Counted from the stretch's first letter, positions 30,783 to 40,192 are shown. The stretch: DNA of 64,000 nt from Betaproteobacteria bacterium (GCA_016861185.1 BOKW01000004.1:62001-126000), one strand, 5' to 3'. Notes: generated by a model from the letters alone, not told the origin. Program-made: numbers and translations.

Positions 30783-32120
30783 ATGCACAAGACAAGCAAG
30801 AAGACCCTGGCGGCTGCCGTCGCCGCGTCGCTGCTGCTCGCCGCGGGCGGTGCGGCGGCACAGAAGAGCGACCTGCTTTCGATCTACCGCGACGCGCTCG
30901 CCAACGATCCCGTCTATGCGTCGGCGCGCTTCGCCAACCAGGCGGCGCGCGAGCGCGAGCCGCAGGCGCGTTCGGCGCTGCTGCCGAACGTCGGCGCCAG
31001 CGTCGGCTACAACCAGATCTGGCAGGACTCCTCGACGCCGAATGTGTCGAACTCGTTCAACTCGTGGGGGCCGTCGCTGCAGCTGACGATGCCGATCTAC
31101 CGGCCGCAGAACTGGGACGCGCTGTCGCAGGCCAGGCTCGCCGTGCAGTCGAGCGAAGCGCAGCTCGCGCAGGCGCGGCAGGACCTGATCCTGCGCGTCA
31201 CGCAGGCGTACTTCGACGTGCTCGCCGCGCAGGACGCGCTGACCGCGATCGAGGCGAGCAAGAAGGCCACCGCCGAGCAGCTCGCGCAGGCGCGGCGCGA
31301 GTTCGAGGTCGGCACCAAGACGATCGTCGACACGCACGAGGCGCAGGCGCGCTTCGACCAGATCGCCGCGCAGGAGGAGGTCGCGCGCGGCGATCTGATC
31401 GTCAAGCGCAACGCACTGCGTGCGATCATCGGTCGCGACGCCGGCGACGCCCTGCTGCCGCTGCGCGATGCGCCGCAGTTGACCCCGCCGCAGCCGGCCG
31501 ACGTCGAAGCCTGGGCCAAGCGCGCCGAGGAGTCCAGCTACGGCGTTGCGGTCGCGCGCGCCGCCGCCGAGATCGCGCAGATCGAGACGACGCGCAGCCG
31601 GCACGGCCACTATCCGACGCTCGACCTCGCCGCTTCCGTCAGCCAGTCGCGCACCAGCGGCAGCCTCACGTCGGATGCGTCGAACACCCTCCGCGACTCG
31701 CGCATCGGCGTGCAGTTGAACGTTCCGATCTATAGCGGCGGCTTGATCCAGAGCCGGGTGCGCGAGGCGCTCGCCAACGAAGAGCGCGCGCGCTTCGACC
31801 TCGAGTCGGCGCGCCGCAATGCCGCGCAGGGTGCGCGCCAGGCCTTCACCGGCGTGGATTTCGGGCTGGCGCAGGTGCGCGCGCTGGAGTCCGCCGAAGT
31901 GTCGGCGAAGAGCCAGCTCGACTCCACGAGGCTCGGCTACCAGGTCGGCGTGCGGATCAACCTTGACGTGCTCAACGCGACGACGCAGCTCTTCAACACG
32001 CAGCGCGACCTGAAAAAGGCGCGCTACGACTTCCTCGTCAACGGCCTGCGCCTGAAGTCCGCCGTCGGCGCGCTCGACGACAAGGATGTCGAGGCGATCA
32101 ACGCGCTGCTGGCGCGCTGA
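30783..32120 (+). CDS. tolC: TolC family outer-membrane efflux channel
   Basis: 445 residues. A signal peptide (KKTLAAAVAASLLLAAGGAAAQ) leads into two repeats of the OEP domain with long alpha-helical hairpins forming the periplasmic tunnel. Repeat landmarks include YRDALANDPVYASARF and YQVGVRINLDVLNATTQLF. It serves type I secretion and efflux pumps, possibly the RND pump 1.2 kb upstream. GGAG precedes ATG 30783. Its 3' end overlaps that of the convergent waaA gene by 23 bases. Confidence 0.94.
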   Translation: MHKTSKKTLAAAVAASLLLAAGGAAAQKSDLLSIYRDALANDPVYASARFANQAAREREPQARSALLPNVGASVGYNQIWQDSSTPNVSNSFNSWGPSLQLTMPIYRPQNWDALSQARLAVQSSEAQLAQARQDLILRVTQAYFDVLAAQDALTAIEASKKATAEQLAQARREFEVGTKTIVDTHEAQARFDQIAAQEEVARGDLIVKRNALRAIIGRDAGDALLPLRDAPQLTPPQPADVEAWAKRAEESSYGVAVARAAAEIAQIETTRSRHGHYPTLDLAASVSQSRTSGSLTSDASNTLRDSRIGVQLNVPIYSGGLIQSRVREALANEERARFDLESARRNAAQGARQAFTGVDFGLAQVRALESAEVSAKSQLDSTRLGYQVGVRINLDVLNATTQLFNTQRDLKKARYDFLVNGLRLKSAVGALDDKDVEAINALLAR

Positions 32121-33423
32121 GCAGTTCCTCGACGATCGCCGCCGCCCGCGCCGTCGCGCCGCGGTGCGCCTGTGCGAAACGCAGCGCAGCAGCGCGCATC
32201 GACTCGAGCCGCGCCGGGTCGGACGCGAGTTCGGCCATCGCGCGTAGCGCCGCGTCGGCGCCGTCGACCTGGATCGCCGCGCCGGCATCGAGCGCGTCGC
32301 GCGTGGCCTGCTCGAAGTTGAACATGTGCGGGCCGACGACCACCGGGCAGCCGCACGCGCAGGCTTCGATCAGGTTCTGCCCGCCGAGCGGCTTCAGGCT
32401 GCCCCCGACCAGCGCCACGTCCGCCGCCGCGTAGTACATCGCCATCTCGCCCATCGAGTCGCCGAGCAGCACCTCGGCGTCGATCCGCTCCGGCCATGTC
32501 GCGCCGAATGCGGACCGCCGCGCAACGCGCAGCCCGCTCGCGGCAAGCAGTTGCGCCACCTCCTCGAACCGCTGCGGATGTCGCGGCACCATCAAGAAAA
32601 TGGGGTCAGACACCATTTTTCGGAAATTGGTGTCTGACCCCATTTTTTTGAGGGCCGACAGGAGGACGGACTCTTCGCCTTCCCGGGTGCTGGCGAAGAG
32701 CCAGACCGGGCGGTTGCCGAGGCGCTCGCGCAAGGCGCGGCCGCGTTGAAGCAGGTCTCCGGGCGGGGCAAGGTCGAACTTCAGATTGCCGATCACGTCG
32801 ATCGGTCCGGGATAAAGCTGCGCGACGCGATCCCGATCGGCCGCGGTTTGCGCAGCGATGCGCGCGAAGCACGCGACCGCCGCGCGCACGAGCGCGGGCC
32901 AGCGTCGGGCCTTGGCCAGCGACTTTGCCGACAGCCGCGCGTTGACGAGCAGCATCGGAACGTTCGCATCGCGTGCGGCGAACAGCAGGTTGGGCCAGAC
33001 CTCCGTTTCGAGCACGATCCCGATCCGCGGCCTCGCCTCGCGCAGAAAGCGCCGCACCGCGAACGGGTGGTCGTACGGCAGATAGCGTTGCACGACGCGC
33101 CCGGGCAACGCGCGCGCGATGCCCTCGCCCACCGCGCGTCCGGTCGGCGTCATGTGCGTCAGCAGGACGCTCAGCCCGGGATGCGCTTTCGCGAGCCGCT
33201 CGATCAAGGGCTGCGCGGCGCGCGTTTCGCCGACCGACACCGCATGCACCCAGACGACCGGCCCGTCGCCTTCGACGCGCGGACCGCGGCCGAGGAAACG
33301 CTCACCCCAATGCGCCAGATACTCGCGCTGGCGCAGGCTGCGCCACACGAGATACGCGGCGGCAAAGGGCAGTCCGGCGAACCACGCCGCGGAGTACAGC
33401 CAGCGCGCCGCGTGTTCGCTCAT
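32098..33423 (-). CDS. waaA: 3-deoxy-D-manno-octulosonate (Kdo) transferase WaaA
   Basis: 441-residue GT-B enzyme that adds Kdo to lipid A precursor at the inner membrane. An N-terminal anchor (LYSAAWFAGLPFAAAYLVW) is followed by VWVHAVSVGETRAAQPLI with the catalytic Glu, ETEVWPNLL, and the CMP-Kdo site (MVPRHPQRF ... GGSLKPLGGQNLIEACACGCPVV in pieces). Between STREGEESVLLSAL and MVPRHPQ the protein carries [19 protein letters not shown], encoded by the palindromic repeat at 32597-32649. That is longer than the usual linker there, yet the frame stays open. ATG 33423 overlaps the waaC stop as ATGA. Confidence 0.95.
   Translation of the reverse strand: MSEHAARWLYSAAWFAGLPFAAAYLVWRSLRQREYLAHWGERFLGRGPRVEGDGPVVWVHAVSVGETRAAQPLIERLAKAHPGLSVLLTHMTPTGRAVGEGIARALPGRVVQRYLPYDHPFAVRRFLREARPRIGIVLETEVWPNLLFAARDANVPMLLVNARLSAKSLAKARRWPALVRAAVACFARIAAQTAADRDRVAQLYPGPIDVIGNLKFDLAPPGDLLQRGRALRERLGNRPVWLFASTREGEESVLLSALKKMGSDTNFRKMVSDPIFLMVPRHPQRFEEVAQLLAASGLRVARRSAFGATWPERIDAEVLLGDSMGEMAMYYAAADVALVGGSLKPLGGQNLIEACACGCPVVVGPHMFNFEQATRDALDAGAAIQVDGADAALRAMAELASDPARLESMRAAALRFAQAHRGATARAAAIVEELLSAPAAR
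32597..32649. repeat. Palindromic GGGGTCAGACACC repeat inserted in frame in waaA
   Basis: Arms AAAATGGGGTCAGACACC (32597-32614) and GGTGTCTGACCCCATTTT (32629-32646) are perfect 18-base complements around a 14-base loop, followed on the plus strand by a T-run. On the waaA coding strand it encodes [18 protein letters not shown] second copy lies inside pgi at 38142-38190. The AT-rich arm ends stand out from the GC-rich surroundings. Confidence 0.9.
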
Positions 33424-34409
33424 CGCACCGGGCTCGCCGCCAGCACGCGTTCGATCGCCGCGATGACCTCCGCTGCGCTCGGCGCGCGGTCGACGCCGCC
33501 CAGGCTCTCGCACGGCGCATCGCCGGTGATCCCGACCAGCGCCGGGTCGTAGTCGCAGTAGATGCCGACGGTCGGCGCGCCGACCGCGGCGGCGAGATGC
33601 GCGAGCCCCGTGTCGAGCCCGACCACGACGCGCGCGCCGGCGAGCACCGCGGCGATCGCATCGAGCGGCGCGCGCGGCGCGACTTCCGCATCGCGCATGC
33701 CCGCGGCGCGCGCGCAGGTGCGCACGCCCTCCTCGTCCGATCCCCAGAACAGCAGCGAGCGCAGCCCGCGCTGCGCGAGCCACGCCTCGACCGCGGCCCA
33801 ACGCTCGTCGGGCCAGAGCTTGGTTGCGCGGCTGGCGTTGGTCAGCAGCGCGGCATACGGACGCTCATCGGCGAGCGCGCGCAGTTCGCCGTCGATCGCG
33901 GCCGGCTTCAAGCCGAAGCGCGGCGGCCCGTCGGGCGTGTAGCCGAACGCCGCCGCGCCGATCCGTCGATTGCGTTCGATCGCGTGCAGCGCCTGCGGCA
34001 CGCCGATCCGCTCGCCGTAGAAGCACGCCGCCAGCGGTTCGCGCGCGGACGCCGCGTCGGGTCCTGCGACCGGCCCGCGCGCGCAGCGCGCGAGCCACGC
34101 GCTCTTGATCAGTCCCTGGCAGTCGACGATGCGGTCGTAGCGCTGCGCGCGCAGCGCGCCCTTCGTCGCGCGCCATTCGCGCCAAGTGCCCGGCGCAGCG
34201 AGGCGCTTGCGCCAGCGTCGCACTGCGACCGGAATCACGCGCGCCACCGCGGGATGCAGCCGGGGAATCGCCGCGAAGCCCTCTTCGACGACCCAGTCGA
34301 TCGTCGCGCCAGGATGCGCTCGCGCGATGTCGGAAACCATCGGCAGCGCGTGCACGACGTCGCCCATCGACGACGTCTTGACGATCAGCACGCGCGGCAC
34401 GGTCTGCAT
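33420..34409 (-). CDS. waaC: Lipopolysaccharide heptosyltransferase I
   Basis: 329-residue GT9 family enzyme that adds the first heptose to Kdo of the LPS inner core. Family stretches: VLIVKTSSMGDVVHALP at the N-terminus, DWVVEEGFAAIPRLHP, DCQGLIKSAWLA, LTNASRATKLWP and the ADP-heptose region VGLDTGLAHLAAAVGAPTVGIY. ATG 34409 begins the conserved part; the longer frame runs over the lipoprotein gene. It is translated with waaA (ATGA overlap). Confidence 0.94.
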   Translation of the reverse strand: MQTVPRVLIVKTSSMGDVVHALPMVSDIARAHPGATIDWVVEEGFAAIPRLHPAVARVIPVAVRRWRKRLAAPGTWREWRATKGALRAQRYDRIVDCQGLIKSAWLARCARGPVAGPDAASAREPLAACFYGERIGVPQALHAIERNRRIGAAAFGYTPDGPPRFGLKPAAIDGELRALADERPYAALLTNASRATKLWPDERWAAVEAWLAQRGLRSLLFWGSDEEGVRTCARAAGMRDAEVAPRAPLDAIAAVLAGARVVVGLDTGLAHLAAAVGAPTVGIYCDYDPALVGITGDAPCESLGGVDRAPSAAEVIAAIERVLAASPVR

Positions 34410-34437
34410 GGCGCCGCGATTGTAGGGGCGCGAGCGG

Positions 34438-34755
34438 CTACGGCCTGCGCGCGTCCTTGGCGGCGTCCTGGATCTTCTCGCCGGTCTTTTCGATGGCCTG
34501 GCCGGTCTTCTCGACCGCCTTGCTGACCGCTTCGCCGGTCTTCTGCGCCGCGCTTTCGACGGCTTCGCCGGCGGCCTTCGCGCGCCGCTCGATCGCATCG
34601 CCCGCCTGTTCGAGCTTCTCGCCCGCCTTCTGCACGGCTTCGTCGATGCTGCGCCCGATCTTTTCGGCGGGACCCTCGGGTTTGCCGCAAGCGGCCAGCG
34701 CGAACGCAGCACAGGCGGCAGCCAACCAGCCCAATGGTTTCAGCTTCGGTTTCAT
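34438..34755 (-). CDS. Small Ala/Lys-rich lipoprotein, function unknown
   Basis: 105 residues. A signal peptide ends in the lipobox LAAC (Cys at residue 23), so the mature form should be lipid-anchored in the periplasm. The rest is a single long amphipathic helix built from imperfect 11-residue-like repeats of the form EK(T/A)GEA(V/I)E, with alternating Lys and Glu. This resembles apolipoprotein-like or YtxH-like helices. No catalytic residue is suggested. It lies between waaC and the phosphomannomutase gene on the same strand. Confidence 0.8.
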   Translation of the reverse strand: MKPKLKPLGWLAAACAAFALAACGKPEGPAEKIGRSIDEAVQKAGEKLEQAGDAIERRAKAAGEAVESAAQKTGEAVSKAVEKTGQAIEKTGEKIQDAAKDARRP

Positions 34756-34779
34756 CGATTCCCCGCGAACGAAGGTCGA

Positions 34780-36165
34780 TCAGAACGGCAGCTTCGCGTC
34801 CGGCTTCACCGCGAGCAATGCGCGGCGGAAGTCGGACTGGATGCGCACCAGCGCCGCGGCGTCGTCGGCCTCGAAGCGCAGCACGACGACCGGCGTGGTG
34901 TTCGACGGCCGCGCGAGCCCGAAGCCGTCGGGATACTCGACGCGCACGCCGTCGATCGTGACGATCTCGGTCGCGCCCTCGAAACGCGCTTCGCGTTTCA
35001 GCCGCTCGACGAGCGCGAAGTTCTCGCCCTCCGCGGTCTTGACGTGCAGCTCGGGGGTGGCGACCGCATCGGGCAGCGCGTTGAGCGTTGCGCTCGGATC
35101 GGCCGTGCGGGAAAGCAGTTCGAGCAGCCGCGCGCCCGCGTACAGCCCGTCGTCGAAACCGTACCAGCGATGCTTGAAGAAGATGTGCCCGCTCATTTCG
35201 CCGGCGAGCGGCGCGCCGGTCTCGGCCAGCTTGGCCTTGATCAGCGAGTGCCCGGTGCGCCACATCGTCGGCCGCCCGCCGTGCGCGCGAATCACCTGCG
35301 CGAGCTTGCGCGAGCATTTGACGTCGAAGATCACTTCGGCCCCCGGCACTTCGGCGAGCACGCCCTGCGCGAACAGCATCATCTGCCGGTCGGGCCAGAT
35401 GATGCGGCCGTCCTTCGTGACCACGCCGAGCCGGTCGCCGTCGCCGTCGAACGCGAAGCCCAGCTCGGCATCGGTCTCGCGCAAGCAGCGGATCAGGTCC
35501 TGCAGGTTTTCCGGATGCGCGGGATCGGGATGATGGTTCGGGAACGTGCCGTCGACTTCGCAGAACAGCTCGATCACCTCGCAGCCGAGCGCGCGGAAAA
35601 GCTCCGGCGCGAAAGCACCGGCCACACCGTTGCCGCAGTCGACCGCGATCTTCATCGGACGCGCGAGCTTCACGTCGCCGGCGATGCGCTCGATGTACGC
35701 ATCCGCCACGTCGGCGCTGCGCAATGCGCCCGGCTCGCTCGCACGGACGAGATCGCCTGCGACGATCCGCTCGCGCAGCTTCTGCAGCCCGTCGCCGTAC
35801 AGCGCCTGGCCCGCGAGCACCAGTTTCAGCCCGTTGTATTCGGGCGGATTGTGGCTGCCGGTGATTTCGACGCCCGAGCGCGTGCCGAGATGGAACGTCG
35901 CGAAGTACAGCATCGGCGTGGCGACCATGCCGATGTCGACGACCGCGGTGCCGGTGCTGCGAATCCCCTCGATCAGCGCATCACGCAGGCCCGGGCCGGA
36001 AAGGCGCCCATCGCGTCCGACCGCGATCTCGCGCACACCGCGCGCAGCCGCTTCGCTACCCAGCGCCGCCCCAATCGCACGCGTCGCCCCGGCGGTCAGC
36101 GTGCGATCGACGATGCCGCGGATGTCGTAAGCCTTGAAGATCGATGGGTCGATCGGCGGATGCAT
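34780..36165 (-). CDS. algC: Phosphomannomutase / phosphoglucomutase
   Basis: 461-residue alpha-D-phosphohexomutase interconverting hexose 6- and 1-phosphates for GDP-mannose and UDP-glucose supply. The phosphoserine loop is TGSHNPPEYNG, the Mg loop DGDGDR, the sugar loop GEMSGH and the phosphate loop RPSNTTP near the C-terminus. This is the AlgC/ManB layout. It works upstream of ManC and GalU, encoded just to the right on the opposite strand. The start is ATG 36165 with a weak ribosome site. Confidence 0.94.
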   Translation of the reverse strand: MHPPIDPSIFKAYDIRGIVDRTLTAGATRAIGAALGSEAAARGVREIAVGRDGRLSGPGLRDALIEGIRSTGTAVVDIGMVATPMLYFATFHLGTRSGVEITGSHNPPEYNGLKLVLAGQALYGDGLQKLRERIVAGDLVRASEPGALRSADVADAYIERIAGDVKLARPMKIAVDCGNGVAGAFAPELFRALGCEVIELFCEVDGTFPNHHPDPAHPENLQDLIRCLRETDAELGFAFDGDGDRLGVVTKDGRIIWPDRQMMLFAQGVLAEVPGAEVIFDVKCSRKLAQVIRAHGGRPTMWRTGHSLIKAKLAETGAPLAGEMSGHIFFKHRWYGFDDGLYAGARLLELLSRTADPSATLNALPDAVATPELHVKTAEGENFALVERLKREARFEGATEIVTIDGVRVEYPDGFGLARPSNTTPVVVLRFEADDAAALVRIQSDFRRALLAVKPDAKLPF

Positions 36166-36323
36166 GGCGTCGCGCGGGCTCGTTGACCGGCGGGCATTCT
36201 ACGCATCGCGTCCGTCGGGCTCTTGCGCTCCGATCAGGGACTGCGCGGCGGCGTCGGCGATAATCCGCTCGGTCGGCCGTCCCGTTATTCCGAAACATGC
36301 GGACAGAACGCGAACGACGCTCT

Positions 36324-36353
36324 TCCCCCTCGCCCCGACGAGCGGGGAGAGGG
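36324..36353. repeat. GGGAGAGGG-type hairpin upstream of manC
   Basis: CCCCTCGCCCC - GACGAGC - GGGGAGAGGG forms an imperfect stem-loop in the 241-base divergent gap between the phosphomannomutase gene and manC. It belongs to the same CTCTCCC/GGGAGAGG family as the copies at 7170, 23163 and 26376. Nothing else is recognised in the gap. Confidence 0.6.
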
Positions 36354-36406
36354 AGTTACCGATCGGCTCGACACACGACATTTCAGCGAACGAACAGTCT
36401 GCCCCG

Positions 36407-37840
36407 ATGCTCGCAGTGATCCTCTCCGGCGGTTCAGGCACGCGGCTCTGGCCGGTGTCGCGCGAAGCCTTGCCCAAGCCGTTCATGCGCATCGGCGACG
36501 GGCCCTCGCTGCTCCAGCGCACGGTCGCGCGCGCAACACGCGCCGGCGCGCAGCGTTGCGTGATCGTCACGAACAAGGAATACAGCTTCCGCACGTCCGA
36601 GGAGGTCGAGTCGATGCGCGCGGGGGCGCCCGAGTCGCTGCAGCTTCTGCTCGAGCCGATCGGCCGCAACACGGCGCCGGCGATCGGCGCGGCCGCGCTG
36701 TGGGCCGACGCAAACGGCCTGCGCGACGAGCCGATGCTCGTGTTGCCGGCCGACCATCTGATCCAGGACGAAGCGCGCTTCGCGCAGGCCGCCGCGCGCG
36801 CGGGCGAGCTGGCGCGCGCGGGCAGGATCGTGCTGTTCGGCATCCGGCCGACGATGCCGGAAACCGGTTTCGGCTATATCGAGTGCGACGCGCCGCCCGC
36901 GGGCGACGAAGCCGCGGCGGTCAGGCGCTTCGTCGAAAAGCCCGATGCGGCGACCGCGGCCGGCTATCTCGCCGCGGGCAACTACCTGTGGAACAGCGGG
37001 ATGTTCTGCTTCACGCCGGCCACGATCCTCGCCGCGCTCGGCACGCACGCGCCCGACGTGCTCGCCGCCGCAGCCAAGGCCGTGAACCAAGCCACGCACG
37101 AGGCCAAGTCGGCGCAACGGCTCGAGCTGGACAAGGCTTCGTTCGCGCAGTCACCCGACATCTCGATCGACTACGCGGTGATGGAGAAGGCGGACGGGGT
37201 CGTCGTGCTCGCGGGCGACTTCGGCTGGAGCGACATCGGCTCGTGGAAAGCGGTCGCGCAGGAGTTCGACGCCGACGCGCAAGGCAATACCGTCAGCGGC
37301 GACGTGCTGCTGGCCGACTGCCGCAACACGCACGTGCAGAGCGAAGACCGGCTCGTCGCCGCGGTGGGGTTGAACGACGTCGTGGTCGTCGACACCGCCG
37401 ACGCGCTGCTCGTCTGCGACCGCAACGCGACGCAGCGCGTGAAGGAAGTCGTCGCCGAGCTGAAGCGGCGCGGCCACGAGGCGCACAAGCTGCATCGCAC
37501 GGTCGCTCGCCCTTGGGGCACGTACACGACGCTGCAGGAAGGACCGCGCTTCAAGATCAAGCGCATCGAAGTCAAACCGGGTGCCGCGCTGTCGCTGCAG
37601 ATGCACCACCACCGCAGCGAGCACTGGGTCGTCGTCAGCGGCACCGCGAAGGTCGCGATCGACGGCAAGGATGCGCTGATCGCGCCCAATGAATCCACCT
37701 ACGTGCCGGTCGGCGCCAAGCACCGTCTCGAAAACCCCGGCAAGGTGCCGCTGGTGATGATCGAAGTGCAATGCGGCGACTATGTCGGCGAAGACGACAT
37801 CGTCCGCTTCGACGACAAGTACGGGCGCACGGGCGGGTGA
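36407..37840 (+). CDS. manC: Mannose-1-phosphate guanylyltransferase / mannose-6-phosphate isomerase
   Basis: 477-residue bifunctional enzyme making GDP-mannose. The N-terminal nucleotidyltransferase has LSGGSGTRLWPVSR and FVEKP (RFVEKPDAATA). The C-terminal cupin isomerase has QMHHHRSEHWVVVSGTA with the metal-binding histidines. Length is normal for the AlgA/ManC family. ATG 36407 is the first codon of the conserved domain. The stop overlaps pgi by one base (TGATG), starting a five-gene operon manC-pgi-galU-neuA-like-neuB. Confidence 0.95.
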   Translation: MLAVILSGGSGTRLWPVSREALPKPFMRIGDGPSLLQRTVARATRAGAQRCVIVTNKEYSFRTSEEVESMRAGAPESLQLLLEPIGRNTAPAIGAAALWADANGLRDEPMLVLPADHLIQDEARFAQAAARAGELARAGRIVLFGIRPTMPETGFGYIECDAPPAGDEAAAVRRFVEKPDAATAAGYLAAGNYLWNSGMFCFTPATILAALGTHAPDVLAAAAKAVNQATHEAKSAQRLELDKASFAQSPDISIDYAVMEKADGVVVLAGDFGWSDIGSWKAVAQEFDADAQGNTVSGDVLLADCRNTHVQSEDRLVAAVGLNDVVVVDTADALLVCDRNATQRVKEVVAELKRRGHEAHKLHRTVARPWGTYTTLQEGPRFKIKRIEVKPGAALSLQMHHHRSEHWVVVSGTAKVAIDGKDALIAPNESTYVPVGAKHRLENPGKVPLVMIEVQCGDYVGEDDIVRFDDKYGRTGG

Positions 37841-39357
37841 TGGTTTCGGCGCCGCGTTCGCAGCTTCCGCAATGGCGCGCGCTCGCCGCGCATCGCGCCG
37901 AACTCGACGCGTTTCACATCGGCGACGCGCTCGCCGCCGATCCGGCCCGCGCGCAGCGCTGGACGCTCGAAGTCGCCGGGCTCACCTTCGACCTCTCGCG
38001 CCACCGCGCCATCGACGAAACGCGCGCGCTGCTCATCGAGCTTGCACGCGCCTGCGACCTCGAACGCTGGCGCGATCGCCTGTTCGCCGGCGAACTGATC
38101 AACACCACCGAAAACCGCGCCGCCTGGCACACGTCGCTGAGAAAATGGGGTCAGACACCAATTTCAAAAATGGTGTCTGACCCCGATTTTTTGGCGTTCG
38201 CCGAGGCGCTGCGGGAGGGGAGCGTGCGCGGAGCGGCGGGCGAAGCGATCGAGCGCGTGGTGTGTCTCGGCATCGGCGGGTCGGACCTCGGTCCGCGGCT
38301 CGTCACGTACGCGCTGGGCGCGCAGACGCGCGGGCCGACGGTGCGGTTCGTTGCGAACATCGATCCGGTCGAACTCGACGAGGCGCTGGCCGGCGCGCGG
38401 CCGCAAGCGACGCTGATCGTCGTGATCTCGAAGAGCTTCACGACGCTGGAGACGCTCGAGAACGCGCGCGCCGCACTCGCCTGGATGCGCCAACGCGCGC
38501 CGGACCTCGACGTGGCGAAGCACCTCGCGGCAGTCACCGCGCAACCCGACCGTGCGCAGCAATTCGGCGTGCCAGGCGAGCGGATCTTCAGCTTCCCTGA
38601 CTGGGTCGGCGGCCGTTATTCGGTCTGGTCCGCTTGCGGGATGCCGATCGCCATCGCGCACGGCCGCGCGGCCTTCGAGCAGTTGCTCGCGGGCGCCGCG
38701 GCGGCCGACGCGCATTTCGCCGAGGCGCCACTCGAACGCAACGTGCCGGTGCAACTCGCGCTGCTCGGCCTGTGGTACGTGAACTTCTGGGGCGTCAGCG
38801 CCCGCGCGGTGATGCCCTACGCGCAGCGGCTGCGGCATCTGCCCGCATACCTGCAGCAGCTCGAAATGGAGAGCAACGGCAAGCGCGTCGATCGCGAAGG
38901 CCGGCCGCTCGACTACGACACCGCGCCGATCGTCTGGGGCGAAGTCGGCACGACCGCGCAGCACAGCGTGTTCCAACTCCTGCATCAAGGCACGCATTGG
39001 TCGCCGGTGGACTTCGTCACATGCGCGGCGTTCGCCGAATCGCACAACGAACGCGAGCGGCTGCTGTACCAGAACGCGCTCGCACAGGCCGATGCGCTCG
39101 CTCACGGCGATCGCGTGCTGGATCCGGCGCAGCGCCCGACCGCCTCGTACGCGCAGGCGCCGGGCAATCGTCCGAGCACCTTGGTCGCGCTGCCGCGCAT
39201 CGACGCGTTTTCGCTCGGCGCGCTGCTCGCGACCTACGAGCACCGCACGTTCGTGCAGGGCGTGGTGTGGAACATCAACAGCTTCGACCAGTGGGGTGTG
39301 GAAATCGGCAAGCGCCTGCTGTCGCAGCGTTTGGCAGGCAAGAGGGGATCACGGTGA
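37840..39357 (+). CDS. pgi: Glucose-6-phosphate isomerase
   Basis: 505-residue isomerase linking glucose 6-phosphate and fructose 6-phosphate. Signatures: [49 protein letters not shown], and [14 protein letters not shown] with the catalytic His. After [11 protein letters not shown] the protein carries [17 protein letters not shown], encoded by a palindromic repeat (38142-38190). In other Pgi proteins this is a variable surface segment. Despite the insertion the frame is intact. It starts in TGATG overlap with manC and ends in GTGA overlap with galU. Confidence 0.95.
   Translation: MVSAPRSQLPQWRALAAHRAELDAFHIGDALAADPARAQRWTLEVAGLTFDLSRHRAIDETRALLIELARACDLERWRDRLFAGELINTTENRAAWHTSLRKWGQTPISKMVSDPDFLAFAEALREGSVRGAAGEAIERVVCLGIGGSDLGPRLVTYALGAQTRGPTVRFVANIDPVELDEALAGARPQATLIVVISKSFTTLETLENARAALAWMRQRAPDLDVAKHLAAVTAQPDRAQQFGVPGERIFSFPDWVGGRYSVWSACGMPIAIAHGRAAFEQLLAGAAAADAHFAEAPLERNVPVQLALLGLWYVNFWGVSARAVMPYAQRLRHLPAYLQQLEMESNGKRVDREGRPLDYDTAPIVWGEVGTTAQHSVFQLLHQGTHWSPVDFVTCAAFAESHNERERLLYQNALAQADALAHGDRVLDPAQRPTASYAQAPGNRPSTLVALPRIDAFSLGALLATYEHRTFVQGVVWNINSFDQWGVEIGKRLLSQRLAGKRGSR
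38142..38190. repeat. Palindromic GGGGTCAGACACC repeat inserted in frame in pgi
   Basis: AAAATGGGGTCAGACACCA (38142-38160) and TGGTGTCTGACCCCGATTTT (38171-38190) form a long stem followed by a T-run on the pgi sense strand. It is the same repeat as in waaA with a loop two bases shorter. The first arm is read in a different frame (KWGQTP here, KMGSDT in waaA), and the second arm in the same frame (KMVSDP). Such a hairpin plus T-run would look like a terminator if untranslated. Confidence 0.9.
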
Positions 39358-40190
39358 CGACGAATCGAGTGCGCAAAGCGGTGTTTCCGGTGGCCGGCCT
39401 CGGCACGCGCTTTCTGCCGGCGACGAAAGCGATGCCGAAGGAGATGCTGCCGGTCGTCGACAAGCCGCTGATCCAGTACGCGGTCGAGGAAGCCGCCGCC
39501 GCCGGCATCGAGCAGATGATCTTCGTCACCGGCCGCGGCAAACGCGCGATCGAGGACCACTTCGACCGCGCGCCGGAGCTGGAGCAGATCCTCGATGCGC
39601 AGCGCAAGCACGAGCTGCTCGAACTGCTGATGTCGGCCACGCCGCCCGGCGTGAACTTCGTCTACGTGCGGCAACCCGAGCCGCTCGGGCTCGGCCATGC
39701 GGTGCTGTGCGCCGAGCAGATCGTCGGCGACGAACCTTTTGCCGTAATCCTTGCCGACGACCTGATCGACGCAAACCCCGGCGTCACCGCGCAGCTCGTC
39801 GAGAGCTACCGGCGCACCGGCGCCTCGGTCCTGGCGGTCGAGGACGTGCCGCCGGCCGACACGTCGAAGTACGGCATCGTCGCGACCGAGCGGATGAACA
39901 AGCTGGAGGAGCGCGTGACGCGCATCGTCGAGAAGCCGCAACCCGAAGAAGCGCCGTCGACGCTCGCCGTCGTCGGCCGCTACGTGCTGCGGCCGGAAGT
40001 CTTCACCGAGCTGGCCACGACCCCGCGCGGCCGCGGCGGCGAGATCCAGCTCACCGACGCGATCGCGCGGCGCGTGGCACGCGGCGAAGTGATCGCGCGG
40101 CGGTTCGAAGGGAAACGGTACGACTGCGGGTCGAAGCAGGGGTGGCTAAACGCGAACCTCGGGATTGGTCGCAACCTCGGACTTGTCTAG
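39354..40190 (+). CDS. galU: UTP-glucose-1-phosphate uridylyltransferase GalU
   Basis: 278 residues making UDP-glucose. Motifs: [32 protein letters not shown] at the N-terminus, [31 protein letters not shown] and [13 protein letters not shown]-glucose feeds the UDP-glucuronate used by the UDP-xylose synthase nearby, although no UDP-glucose dehydrogenase gene is in the window. The GTG start at 39354 overlaps the pgi stop as GTGA. Confidence 0.95.
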   Translation: MTTNRVRKAVFPVAGLGTRFLPATKAMPKEMLPVVDKPLIQYAVEEAAAAGIEQMIFVTGRGKRAIEDHFDRAPELEQILDAQRKHELLELLMSATPPGVNFVYVRQPEPLGLGHAVLCAEQIVGDEPFAVILADDLIDANPGVTAQLVESYRRTGASVLAVEDVPPADTSKYGIVATERMNKLEERVTRIVEKPQPEEAPSTLAVVGRYVLRPEVFTELATTPRGRGGEIQLTDAIARRVARGEVIARRFEGKRYDCGSKQGWLNANLGIGRNLGLV

Positions 40191-40192
40191 CG

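Noticed and set aside
32597..32649. The hairpin in waaA as a terminator for tolC
   Set aside because: It has a T-run on the plus strand but lies nearly 480 bases past the tolC stop, inside waaA, and an identical repeat is found in pgi.
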